From positions 1 to 42,678 of IMG/VR virus record IMGVR_UViG_3300036852_000066: a stretch of DNA of 42,678 nucleotides; one strand, 5' to 3'. Source of the DNA: a virus. This document shows positions 13,371 through 21,730 of this stretch, one piece after another. Positions within the stretch are counted from its first letter, which is position 1; each line of letters opens with the position of its first letter. The position numbers and the translations under genes were made by a program. The notes under the pieces are model-generated. The model was given only the letters and a program-made list of their open reading frames with translations, did not search any database and had not been told where the DNA came from.

Positions 13371-14869
13371 TGGCCGATACGCCATCGCCGCTGTTGAATG
13401 GCGTCAGCGGGATCACGAACGCCAACATGGGCGCGACGAAGGCCGCTCTGCTGGCGGGCAATGCCGTCATCAATTTCATCGGCGATAGCACGACGGCGCA
13501 GAACAGCACACTCCGCACCGAGGCGCCGTCGTATCAGCTTGGCCCATTGCTCGCCGCCCGCCTGCCGAGTGCGACGATCAATCGCGAGAGCTTAATCAGC
13601 ACGGCGGGCAAAAGCGTTATCGCGGAATTTGAGGCATATGACCCGGCTTTCGTGTTCAATTCCGGCACCATCGTCCTGTCGGAGCACGGCTACAGCGCCG
13701 GCACGTTCAACCATCCCACCACGACGGGCGCTTCCAGGTGGACGAAGCCGACGGGCACGTTCAATCGCTTCCGACTGTTCAGCCGGCAGACCGGATCGGG
13801 AGCTTTGGTATCCTGGTTGGATAGCACGGGCGCCAGCGGCACGGTCGGCGGTGTAGGATCATCGCCGCTCTCGACGGTCCTGGTATGTGGTGATGGCGCG
13901 ACCTGGATAGAGTTCAAGTCGAGCATTGTCAGTGCCGTGCGGTATTGGGGCGGCTACGGCTACACGAACGGTCAGAATTACATCCATTTGCTGAATGCGG
14001 GCTGGGGCGGCGCGCGTGTGGCGAACTGGATCGAGAACGTGAATTTGTTCGATCCTCGCAAGTGGCCGCCGATCGTTGTGCCGACATGCACCGAGATCAA
14101 CATCGTCATCAACGACGCGAACGATGGGCTGGCGCCTGCGACCTACCAGTCGCGCTTGGGCACGCTGATCGACGCCTGGAAGGCAGTCGGCGATGTCTAT
14201 ATCCGCACCGGCAATTGTGTCGATCCCGCGAGTTCGGCCTTCCCGAACCTGCCTGGCATCGTGGATGCCGCCATTGCAACAGCGGTGTCCAAGGGTGTTC
14301 CCGTCCTGCGCACACATTTGACGCCGAACGGCGGCGATTGGACTGCGGCGAATGCGGCGGGCAAGATGTTTGATGCCTATCACACCAATGCCCTTGGCAG
14401 TGCCGACCTCGCTGCTGCGCAGGACGAGTTCTTCAAGCAGGTGCTCGAAGGATTCACCGTTGTAACCGGCGGTGCCGGCCACGGCCACGGGCGCGGCAAG
14501 GCTGGTCATGCCCGAAAACCCAGGCGCCGCATTCTGCTGGATGACGGCCGGATATACGAGCCAGGGACCGAGGCGGAGTTCCAGGAATATATCGATCGCC
14601 TGCTGAGGGCGGCGCAGGCCCGCCAAGCGCGCCAGGAAGCCGCCCAGGAGTCGCCTGAGCCCCAACCGCGCCCGAAGCCCCGCGCTCGGAAGAAGGCCGT
14701 GGCGGCCCTTAAAACGGCCCTGCCGGCAGCGTTGCCGGATGGATTCTACACGGCCCTAGCAAATAACAGGCAACGTGTGTTAAACTCCGAGGCGATTGCG
14801 CGGGCATGGGCGAATTACCTTGCCGAAGTCGATGAGGACGAAACCGTGACCATGTTGCTGCTGTCATGA
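13370..14869 (+). CDS. SGNH/GDSL-family hydrolase with C-terminal extension
   Basis: Block I is INFIGDSTTA (catalytic Ser at about 40), the block II Gly lies in LLNAGWGGARV (about 207-217), block III Asn in INIVINDAND (about 243-252), and block V is DAYHTN (about 336-341) with the Asp-x-x-His pair. These suggest an esterase acting on acyl groups, for example deacetylation of a surface polysaccharide. After residue 370 comes a basic, His-rich linker (GHGHGRGKAGHARK) and a helical tail. GTG start overlaps the previous stop. Its place between portal and scaffold is unusual and suggests a structural or virion-associated enzyme. Confidence 0.75.
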   Translation: MADTPSPLLNGVSGITNANMGATKAALLAGNAVINFIGDSTTAQNSTLRTEAPSYQLGPLLAARLPSATINRESLISTAGKSVIAEFEAYDPAFVFNSGTIVLSEHGYSAGTFNHPTTTGASRWTKPTGTFNRFRLFSRQTGSGALVSWLDSTGASGTVGGVGSSPLSTVLVCGDGATWIEFKSSIVSAVRYWGGYGYTNGQNYIHLLNAGWGGARVANWIENVNLFDPRKWPPIVVPTCTEINIVINDANDGLAPATYQSRLGTLIDAWKAVGDVYIRTGNCVDPASSAFPNLPGIVDAAIATAVSKGVPVLRTHLTPNGGDWTAANAAGKMFDAYHTNALGSADLAAAQDEFFKQVLEGFTVVTGGAGHGHGRGKAGHARKPRRRILLDDGRIYEPGTEAEFQEYIDRLLRAAQARQARQEAAQESPEPQPRPKPRARKKAVAALKTALPAALPDGFYTALANNRQRVLNSEAIARAWANYLAEVDEDETVTMLLLS

Positions 14870-15153
14870 CCCTCGAGGAAAAGGCCAGGCGCGGGCAGGC
14901 GGCGGAACGGATTTTGAAGGACGAGGTGTACCGCGAGGCGTGGGCATCTCTCGATGCGGCTCTGATAGCGAATTGGGCGGTGACCAGCCCGGCCGATATC
15001 ACGAACCGCGAGCGTTATTTCCATCAGCTTCAGGGCCTGCGGGCCGTGAAGACCAAGCTGGAAACGTGGATCAGCGACGGCACAGCCGCCATTGCTGAAA
15101 TCGAGAGGACCAAGCAACGTGCCACTGGAACAAGACAGCCTGCCACTCCCTAG
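14866..15153 (+). CDS. Small helical protein before the scaffold gene, 95 aa
   Basis: ATGA overlap with the hydrolase gene. The sequence is almost wholly helical and charged (EEKARRGQAAERILKDEVYR, then YFHQLQGLRAVKTKLETWIS). Similar short proteins precede scaffold genes in many podoviruses, but no function is known to me. Its 3' end overlaps the scaffold start by 35 bases. Confidence 0.7.
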   Translation: MTLEEKARRGQAAERILKDEVYREAWASLDAALIANWAVTSPADITNRERYFHQLQGLRAVKTKLETWISDGTAAIAEIERTKQRATGTRQPATP

Positions 15154-16225
15154 CGGCTCCCCGCCGATCGGCCCCGATACGCCGGGCATCACGGAAGAGC
15201 AAGCCGGCGCGAAGATCGCGCAGATGCTGCGCCCGAAGACCCCGGCCAAGGGGCCGGACGGCCGTTTTCAGTCCAGCAATCCAGAGCCGTCCGTAGAGCG
15301 GCCGGAACCAGTTTCCGAACCGGATGAGTCAGCGCCGGTCGCCGATGAAGGCGACGAGGCCGCGCCTTCCGAGGAGGACATCGATCTTGACGACGGCGGC
15401 GAGACGGAGCCCACCCAGGCGCCCTCACTCGAAATGCCGGAATCTTGGGGTAAAGCGACCGAGGCTACTTGGTCGTCCTTCACTCCCGAGCAGCAGCAGT
15501 TCCTCAAGCAGCATGAGGCCAAGCGAACGCAAGGCATCATGCGCGAGGTGAACGAGCTGAAGGCCGAACGGGAGAAAGTGACGGCGGCTTCACAGGCGCT
15601 AGAACAATCGCAGCTGCAGATCGCGCAAGCCGCGGCACGGTACGCCGACAAGACCGTGCAGCAGTTCCTGTCCACGTTCGCCGACATCAAGTCGCCGGAA
15701 GACGTTGTGAAGCTATCGACGGAGAATCCAGCCCGGTATCTGCAATACGACGCCGCGCTGAAGGCCGCCCAGGCTTCCCAGCAAGAGGCCGATTATCTTG
15801 GAAACGCCCAGCGCGAGCAGACCCGCGCGAAGCTCCAGGAGTTTCGGACCGAGGAGAACAAGAAGCTGATCGAGATGATGAACCTGACCGACGAACCGAC
15901 CGCCACGGCGTTCGAGAAACAGGTCACGGGGTATCTCGGCAAGCTTGGCATCCCGATGGAACGTATTTCGCAGTACCGCGCCGACGAGCTCATCATGGCC
16001 GAGAAGGCCAGGAAGTGGGATGCGGCGGTGGCAAAGCGCGATACGGCCCGGAAGGCGGCCAATCCTCCTCCGCCAGTGCTTCGGCCTGGCGCTCCATCGG
16101 CTTCCCGTCAGTTGAACGCCCAGGCGCGTGAGAAGCAGCATCTCAGCAACTTGCGGAAAACCGGCAACGAGACGGACGCTGCGGCGGTCATCAAATCTCG
16201 GTTGTTCGGGGGCCGCAGAACCTAG
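15119..16225 (+). CDS. Scaffolding protein
   Basis: The first 130 residues are acidic, Pro/Ser/Glu-rich and probably disordered (EPVSEPDESAPVADEGDEAA). The middle is a long coiled coil (EVNELKAEREKVTAASQALE) and the C-terminus is basic. Position just before the major capsid gene and this composition are characteristic of scaffolds, which guide prohead assembly and leave before packaging. GTG at 15119 was chosen because AGAGGA lies about 8 bases upstream; the TTG at 15092 is less likely. Confidence 0.85.
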   Translation: MPLEQDSLPLPSGSPPIGPDTPGITEEQAGAKIAQMLRPKTPAKGPDGRFQSSNPEPSVERPEPVSEPDESAPVADEGDEAAPSEEDIDLDDGGETEPTQAPSLEMPESWGKATEATWSSFTPEQQQFLKQHEAKRTQGIMREVNELKAEREKVTAASQALEQSQLQIAQAAARYADKTVQQFLSTFADIKSPEDVVKLSTENPARYLQYDAALKAAQASQQEADYLGNAQREQTRAKLQEFRTEENKKLIEMMNLTDEPTATAFEKQVTGYLGKLGIPMERISQYRADELIMAEKARKWDAAVAKRDTARKAANPPPPVLRPGAPSASRQLNAQAREKQHLSNLRKTGNETDAAAVIKSRLFGGRRT

Positions 16226-16237
16226 GAGCGCACGGCT

Positions 16238-17209
16238 ATGGCCGTCCCGGCTGCAACCACCCAAACGTACCAGCAGATTGGTATCCGAGAGGACCTGTCT
16301 GACGTGATCTACGACATCTCGCCGACCGAAACGCCGGTCGTGTCGCGCATCTCGCGCGTCAAGGCGAAGAACACCAACCACGAATGGCTGACCGACGTTC
16401 TCGCCGCGGCGGCCTCGAACCGGCGAATCGAAGGTGATGACGCGACGTTCCTCACCGCCGATCCGCGTACCCGCCTCAACAACTACTGCCAGATCAGCTC
16501 GAAACCCGTTGTCGTGTCGGGCACCTCGCGTGCCGTCGATACGGCCGGCCTGGACGATGAGTTCTCGTACCAGATCGCAAAGCGCGGGCGCGAGCTGAAG
16601 CGCGACATCGAGTTCGCCGTCACGCAGAACCAAGCGAGTTCGGCCGGCGGCGCCGGCACCGCTCGTTCGTCGGCGTCGATGGAGAGCTGGATTGCTTCGA
16701 ACCGCACCAGCGTCGGCTCCGGCACGGCGCAGACCACGCCCGGATTCTCGTCCGGCACCGTGGCGGCGCCGACCGATTCGACTGTGACCGGCACCGTTGC
16801 CGAAGCGCAGTTGAAGGTCGTGATCCGCGAATGCTGGTCGGTTGGCGGCCAGCCCACAATGATCGTGGTCGGCGCGGCGACCAAGCAGAAGCTCTCGGGC
16901 TTCTCGGGCATCGCCACGCAGTACCGCGAGAACAGCGGCGTCAAGCAGGCCACCATCCTGGCGGCGGCTGCGGTGTACGTCTCCGACTTCGGCGAGTTCA
17001 GGATCGTGCCTGACCGTTTCAGCCGCGACCGTACGCTGCTCGGCCTCGACATGGAGTACTGGGCGCTTGCCGAACTGCGCGGCATGACCACGCAGGAGCT
17101 GGCGAAGACCGGCGATTCCGACAAGAAGCAGCTGATCACCGAGTGGACGCTTGAGGCCCGCAACGAGAAGGCAAACTTCAAGATCACCGACATCAACCCG
17201 GCCCTGTAG
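16238..17209 (+). CDS. Major capsid protein, SU10-like (DUF5309 type)
   Basis: The start (TTQTYQQIGIREDLSDVIYD, then SPTETPVVSRI), the segment YCQISSKPVVVSGTSRAVDT and the motif YQIAKRGRELKRDIEFAVTQ match the SU10 major head protein group, an HK97-fold family. The later part (VYVSDFGEFRIVPDRFSRDR) is the usual P-domain strand. Length 323 aa is normal for the family. It follows the scaffold gene and is followed by a terminator, as expected for the most abundant product. Confidence 0.93.
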   Translation: MAVPAATTQTYQQIGIREDLSDVIYDISPTETPVVSRISRVKAKNTNHEWLTDVLAAAASNRRIEGDDATFLTADPRTRLNNYCQISSKPVVVSGTSRAVDTAGLDDEFSYQIAKRGRELKRDIEFAVTQNQASSAGGAGTARSSASMESWIASNRTSVGSGTAQTTPGFSSGTVAAPTDSTVTGTVAEAQLKVVIRECWSVGGQPTMIVVGAATKQKLSGFSGIATQYRENSGVKQATILAAAAVYVSDFGEFRIVPDRFSRDRTLLGLDMEYWALAELRGMTTQELAKTGDSDKKQLITEWTLEARNEKANFKITDINPAL

Positions 17210-17216
17210 GCCGTGC

Positions 17217-17248
17217 GGGCGGGGGCCTTAAAACCTCCGCCCGGTTTT
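17217..17248 (+). terminator. Hairpin with short T-run after the capsid gene
   Basis: GGGCGGGGG (17217-17225) pairs with CCTCCGCCC (17234-17242), with one wobble, around CCTTAAAA, and GGTTTT follows. It probably lowers transcription of downstream genes relative to capsid rather than stopping it, since no clear promoter follows. Confidence 0.65.
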
Positions 17249-17263
17249 CTGAGGACCAGGCAG

Positions 17264-17593
17264 ATGAGACGTCTCCTAAACTATGACCCGATCACCGGCC
17301 TTACGCTCTGGCACGAATACGATCCGCTGACCAAGGACACCCACATCCACACGACGTATTCACATGAGCAGACCGATGCTGTGCTGGATATGAACCATCG
17401 CATGGCAAACCATGACGACGGCTATGACAGCACGAAGAGCTGGCGGCGCGTGGCCGAAATCCCGATGAGCGTCCTGCATTGGTTCATGGTCAATAAGGGC
17501 ATCGACCTGATCCGCTGCGATTCCAAGACACTAAAGCGCATTATGAACGACAGCGACTGGCGCAAGCTGCGCACGGCGCACTGGCGCGTCTGA
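17264..17593 (+). CDS. Conserved podovirus protein downstream of capsid, 109 aa
   Basis: RRLLNYDPITGLTLWHEYDP, then a central VAEIPMSVLHWFMVNKGIDL and a C-terminal LNDxxYRxLRT-like segment (MNDSDWRKLRTAHWRV) follow a pattern found next to capsid genes in many podoviruses. A structural or head-completion role is likely but not established. Start at 17264, after GAGGACCAGGCAG. Confidence 0.7.
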   Translation: MRRLLNYDPITGLTLWHEYDPLTKDTHIHTTYSHEQTDAVLDMNHRMANHDDGYDSTKSWRRVAEIPMSVLHWFMVNKGIDLIRCDSKTLKRIMNDSDWRKLRTAHWRV

Positions 17594-17597
17594 CCGG

Positions 17598-18950
17598 ATG
17601 ACACCGCAAGAAATCTTCGCGCTCTACGAGGCCGGCAACTTCAACGAGGCCATGCGGGCCGCGTCTGATCGCTTGAACGATCATCCGACCGACCCGGAGA
17701 CGCTGTTCTTGGTCGGGCAGATTTACCTGAAATCACAGCGCCATGGCCTGGCTTATAATTTCTATGAGAGGATCGCGCAGCTTGAGCCGTCGAATGCGAA
17801 CGCCTGGAACAACATGGGCCACGCGATGCATGGCATGCAGCGGTACCGGAAGGCATCGCATTGCTTCGTGCGATCGCTGGAAGCGGGCGGCGATCGCTTC
17901 GCGCCCTATAACAACCTCATCCTGATGCATCAAAACCTGGGCGACACGGAGCGCGCGAAGTCGCTGTTCCGCATGGCGCACTGGCTGGCCGAGAACGACA
18001 ACGATCTGGCCGATTGCACAGGCAACGTCTCGCTGTCGCTGCTGGCAACGCGGCAATGGGCGACCGGCTGGGATGCCTATGAGCACCTAATCCGCCCGGA
18101 CAAGCTCAGGAAGGAAGTCGAGTATGAGCCGGACTTACCGCGATGGGATGGCTCACCTGGCGGTGAGGTTGTCGTTTACGGAGAGCAGGGGCTCGGAGAG
18201 GAGTTCCTGTTCGCATCCTGCATCCCCGATGCCATGCGCGACGTGTCGGTCATCATGGATGCCGACCCGCGACTTGCATCGCTGTTCCGCCGGTCGTTCG
18301 GTTGCACGGTCTACGGCACTCGCTTCAACGTCAAGCGCCCGTGGCTAAAGCATCATCGGCCAAAGGCCAAGTGCGCCATCGGCAGTCTCGCAAGGTTCTA
18401 TCGCCGCGATGAGCGAAGTTTCCCGCGTCAGCCGTATCTAAAGCCAGATCCCGAGAAACGCGCGATGGCCCGTGCGCTGCTGAGCCAGTGGCCGGGCCGC
18501 AAGATCGGGCTGGCTTGGACTGGCGGCAAGCGCCATACCCGCGAGGCCGACAGGAGCCTGACGATTGAGCAGCTGGAGCCGATCCTCAGCATTCCCGGTT
18601 GTACATTTGTCAGTTTGCAGTACAATGGAGATTACTATGAAGCCCCGGACCAGCGGATCAGGCATCTCCCGATCTTCACGCAAAGCAAGGACTACGGAGA
18701 CACGGCAGCTCTCGTGTGCGAGCTGGACATGGTCGTTTCCGTTACGACGGCGGTTGCATTCCTTGCTGCCGCCGTTGGGACTCCCGGACATGTGCTTGTC
18801 CCACGATTCCCAACATGGCACTGGCCGCGTCATGGTGATTTTCCATGGGCCGTTCTTTCTCTTCACCGACGCATCGGAGACGATTGGACCTCCGTCATCT
18901 CGGAAGTCAGGCAGGCGCTCATGCATTCGCAACGAGAGGCCGCGCAATGA
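17598..18950 (+). CDS. TPR-domain glycosyltransferase (FlbA/OGT-like architecture)
   Basis: Residues 1-150 are tetratricopeptide repeats (for example EALFLVGQ-like, NANAWNNMGHAMHGMQRYRK). Residues 195-440 are a GT-B-type domain: VVVYGEQGLGEEFLFASCIP, RKIGLAWTGGKR and LDMVVSVTTAVAFLAAAVGT are the nucleotide-sugar binding signatures shared with bacterial TPR glycosyltransferases such as FlbA, which is linked to flagellin glycosylation. TPRs usually bind the protein acceptor. It starts 4 bases after the previous gene and opens the sugar block inside the morphogenesis operon. The protein acceptor is inferred, not seen; an envelope acceptor is also possible. Confidence 0.85.
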   Translation: MTPQEIFALYEAGNFNEAMRAASDRLNDHPTDPETLFLVGQIYLKSQRHGLAYNFYERIAQLEPSNANAWNNMGHAMHGMQRYRKASHCFVRSLEAGGDRFAPYNNLILMHQNLGDTERAKSLFRMAHWLAENDNDLADCTGNVSLSLLATRQWATGWDAYEHLIRPDKLRKEVEYEPDLPRWDGSPGGEVVVYGEQGLGEEFLFASCIPDAMRDVSVIMDADPRLASLFRRSFGCTVYGTRFNVKRPWLKHHRPKAKCAIGSLARFYRRDERSFPRQPYLKPDPEKRAMARALLSQWPGRKIGLAWTGGKRHTREADRSLTIEQLEPILSIPGCTFVSLQYNGDYYEAPDQRIRHLPIFTQSKDYGDTAALVCELDMVVSVTTAVAFLAAAVGTPGHVLVPRFPTWHWPRHGDFPWAVLSLHRRIGDDWTSVISEVRQALMHSQREAAQ

Positions 18951-19699
18951 ACACTGAAGCCCTGATCACCGAGGCCCGCAAATACGTCAAGGCCACGCCG
19001 AGCGACGGCGTCCGGCGCAACATCCAGATCCGCGCCAAGAATGCCGGCGACCTTGAGGACGACATTACGCTGGCGTGCTGGACGTTCCTCACGCACGAGC
19101 CGGGCACCCGTAACGACTACGAGGCGATGCTGCCGCACTGGAAGGATCAGGTTAAGCGGACCAACCCGAGCGCCGCTTGGCTGGTCACGCGGCAGCCTGA
19201 CGGCAATATGTTCCACCGCGCCATGTCGATGTGCGCGCACGTTCATTCGTCGCTGTTCACCGTGCCGACCGTGTTCCTGGATGTTGACGCGTTTCCGAAC
19301 TGCGATCTGGCGGAGATGATCGGCAAGGTGAAGGACGTCGGGCTGACCGTGCGCGATATGCCCGGCCTGATGCCGGTCAATGAAGGTGTGATCATCGCGC
19401 GGCCGTCCGAGGCCACCAAGGCGTTCTTCATGGCCTATGTGGCGACATTCGAGGCGCTGCAAGGTTTCCTGAGTGATGCTGACTGGCGTTGGTTCGGAGG
19501 GCAACTGGCGCTGAATGCGCTGCACGACAGCATCGTGGGACCATCGGTGCGATATCTGCCTTGCGCACAGTATAACTTCTCGCCGGATACTGAGGCTGAC
19601 ATGGAGCCGGCGGTGCTGGACACGAAAACGATCCTTCACCTGAAGGGACCCCGCAAGCAGCTGTTCGAGCGCGTGAAGGCCTATCAGAATGCGCGTTAG
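18947..19699 (+). CDS. Glycosyltransferase, GT-A fold with DxD motif
   Basis: TVPTVFLDVDAFPNCDLAEM carries the metal-binding D-V-D (112-114) at the end of a hydrophobic strand, as in GT8-like and related enzymes. It is followed by GLMPVNEGVIIARPSEATKA, the usual acceptor-loop region, and LALNALHDSI. At 250 aa it is a single domain with no membrane segment, so it works in the cytoplasm. ATGA overlap with the TPR enzyme suggests coordinated production. Confidence 0.75.
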   Translation: MNTEALITEARKYVKATPSDGVRRNIQIRAKNAGDLEDDITLACWTFLTHEPGTRNDYEAMLPHWKDQVKRTNPSAAWLVTRQPDGNMFHRAMSMCAHVHSSLFTVPTVFLDVDAFPNCDLAEMIGKVKDVGLTVRDMPGLMPVNEGVIIARPSEATKAFFMAYVATFEALQGFLSDADWRWFGGQLALNALHDSIVGPSVRYLPCAQYNFSPDTEADMEPAVLDTKTILHLKGPRKQLFERVKAYQNAR

Positions 19700-20441
19700 C
19701 GTCATAGGCGCCGGCCGCTGGGCTTCGGTCTATCGCGGCCTGCTGAGCGCGCACGAGCTGACGGACTTCAACCCGGAGGCTGCGATCGTCGTGAACCGCG
19801 CCGCGCATCACGAGAGCAGCGCCGCGAAGATGCTGGAGGCCGGCATCCCGACGCTGGTCGAGAAGCCATTCGCGCTGTCGGTCGCGGGCGTGCAACGGCT
19901 GGATCAGCTGGCCTACGCCGGCAAAGTCTATCTGGCGGCGGCGCACGTGCTGAAGTTCAACGAGCATCTGGACGACTTCGCGGCTAATCTAAGTCTGTCG
20001 GCAAATAAGCCGCACTACGCCAGCATCACCTGGACCGACCCGAAGGAGGGCGGGCACTATGATCCGACGCTGCCGCTCGTGACCGACATCATGCCTCACG
20101 TCGCCAGCATCATCGACACGCTGTTTCCCGGTCCTCCGCCGGTACTGGAGGGCTGGTCTAACTTCGGTGGCGACTTCCGGTTCATGGTCGGCCACCTGTG
20201 CGTTGACGTGCATATGGAGCGCGATGCGGACGAGCGGAAGCGCGTCGTCGAAGTGGCCTGCGGGCGCACAGTGCATCGGCTAGACTTCACGAGCAACCCG
20301 ACCGACCACAACCCGCTGTCGCGCCTGATCGAGAAGTTCCTGGAGGGCGCTGCTGGCGGCCACAAGGACCATCGGCTCGACACGCGGCTGGCCTTCATGG
20401 CGGCGGGGCTGACGGAGCGGTGTTTGGAGAAGTGCGGATGA
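19689..20441 (+). CDS. Gfo/Idh/MocA-family sugar oxidoreductase, short
   Basis: The N-terminal Rossmann motif VIGAGRWASVY (5-15) binds NAD(P), and PTLVEKPFALSV contains the EKP signature at 58-60 with its catalytic Lys. The C-terminal beta-sheet domain is present but short: 250 aa compared with the usual 330-380. HxxDIMPHVASIID (TDIMPHVASIIDTLF) matches the region that carries the family His. It probably oxidises or reduces a nucleotide-sugar. It overlaps the previous gene by 11 bases and the next by 4. Confidence 0.8.
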   Translation: MRVSVIGAGRWASVYRGLLSAHELTDFNPEAAIVVNRAAHHESSAAKMLEAGIPTLVEKPFALSVAGVQRLDQLAYAGKVYLAAAHVLKFNEHLDDFAANLSLSANKPHYASITWTDPKEGGHYDPTLPLVTDIMPHVASIIDTLFPGPPPVLEGWSNFGGDFRFMVGHLCVDVHMERDADERKRVVEVACGRTVHRLDFTSNPTDHNPLSRLIEKFLEGAAGGHKDHRLDTRLAFMAAGLTERCLEKCG

Positions 20442-21730
20442 TCAGTATGCAGCAAGGCACGTGCCCGTATTTGCCATCTCGCCACGATGCCGCCCCCGGC
20501 CCGCTGACGCATTGCCAAATCTGCGGCAGCGCAGACCTGTTCGAGATCATCGACCTCGGCCATCAGCCGCTGTGCGATTCGCTGCTGACCAAGGAGCAGC
20601 TACAGCAGCCCGAGATGACATATCCGCTGGCGCTGAATATGTGCCGCGCGTGCGGGCTGGCGCAGCTTAGCTACATCGTGTCGGGCAAACTGGTCTATTA
20701 TCCTGACTATCCGTACCGCTCCGGCATCTCGGCGCCGCTGCGGGACTATCAGCGAGCCTTTGCGGCGGATGTGGTGGCGAAGCTGGGGACGCCGCGCGAT
20801 TCGTTCGTGGTGGACATCGGGAGCAATGATGGCACGCTGCTAAGCGGTTTTAAGGCGCTTGGGATGCATGAGTTGGGCGTTGAGCCCACGCGCATCGCAA
20901 ACATCGCGAACGCTGATGGTATTGAGACATGGCAACGTTGCTTCAACGAGCAAGCCGCGCGAGAAATCCGGAACGACTGCGGCCCTGCCGCCGTCATTAC
21001 CGCCACCAACGTCTTCGCCCACATGGCCGACCTTGGCGAAGTGATGCGCGGCATAGAGGCCTTGCTCGCCCCGGACGGCGTGTTCATCACGGAATCGCAC
21101 TACCTGCTGGACGTGTTGGAGAAGAACCAGTTCGACACGATTTACCATGAGCATATCCGCACATACTCGCTGCGGTCGCTGTGCGCGCTGTTCGAGCAAT
21201 ACGGGATGGAGGTGTTTGATGTGCAGAGAGCCGAACGATACGGAGGAAATGTTCGGGCCTACGTGGCTCGCAAGGGAGCGCGCCAAGTTAGCGGAGCCGT
21301 CGTTAGTCTGCTTACATACGAAGCAAATGCGGGCCTTTTTGAAGGCGCTCGATGGGCCTCATGGCGGACCAGAATCTACAATCAGCGCAGCATGTTCATG
21401 CACTGGCTACGCAACGCTCGCTCGAATGGAGCCACAACAGTCGTCGGCAAATCCTGCCCCGGCCGGTCGTCCACGCTGCTGAATTATTACGGTGTCACTC
21501 CGGACGTAATGCCCTATCTGGCCGAGCTGCCGAACAGCCTGAAGCTCGGCATGTATCTGCCGGGCAAACATATCCCCGTGGTTGACGAGGAGCGGCTGTT
21601 TCGCGAGCAGCCGGACTACGTAGTCCTCTGCGCATGGCACTACGCGGACGTGATCATGAAGCGGCTGCGTGAGGCGGGGCTGCGGTCGAAGTTCGTCATG
21701 CCGTTGCCGACGTTTCAGGTCATCGACTAA
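20438..21730 (+). CDS. Sugar C-methyltransferase (TylCIII/NovU-like)
   Basis: Three domains in the standard order: an N-terminal zinc site (Cys 26, 29, 69, 72 in CQIC and CRAC), a class I methyltransferase core with DIGSNDGTLL (126-135) and FDTIYHEHIRTYSLRSL, and a C-terminal Rossmann-like domain with VVGKSCPGRSSTLLNYYGV. Members add a methyl group to carbon of an NDP-4-keto-deoxysugar. The 431-aa length is normal. Start at 20438 overlaps the previous stop (ATGA). With the oxidoreductase next to it, this suggests synthesis of a methyl-branched sugar, with the precursor supplied by the host. Confidence 0.88.
   Translation: MISMQQGTCPYLPSRHDAAPGPLTHCQICGSADLFEIIDLGHQPLCDSLLTKEQLQQPEMTYPLALNMCRACGLAQLSYIVSGKLVYYPDYPYRSGISAPLRDYQRAFAADVVAKLGTPRDSFVVDIGSNDGTLLSGFKALGMHELGVEPTRIANIANADGIETWQRCFNEQAAREIRNDCGPAAVITATNVFAHMADLGEVMRGIEALLAPDGVFITESHYLLDVLEKNQFDTIYHEHIRTYSLRSLCALFEQYGMEVFDVQRAERYGGNVRAYVARKGARQVSGAVVSLLTYEANAGLFEGARWASWRTRIYNQRSMFMHWLRNARSNGATTVVGKSCPGRSSTLLNYYGVTPDVMPYLAELPNSLKLGMYLPGKHIPVVDEERLFREQPDYVVLCAWHYADVIMKRLREAGLRSKFVMPLPTFQVID

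Noticed and set aside
15713-16633. 306-codon minus frame across scaffold and capsid
   Set aside because: Crosses two well-supported plus-strand genes and has biased composition.
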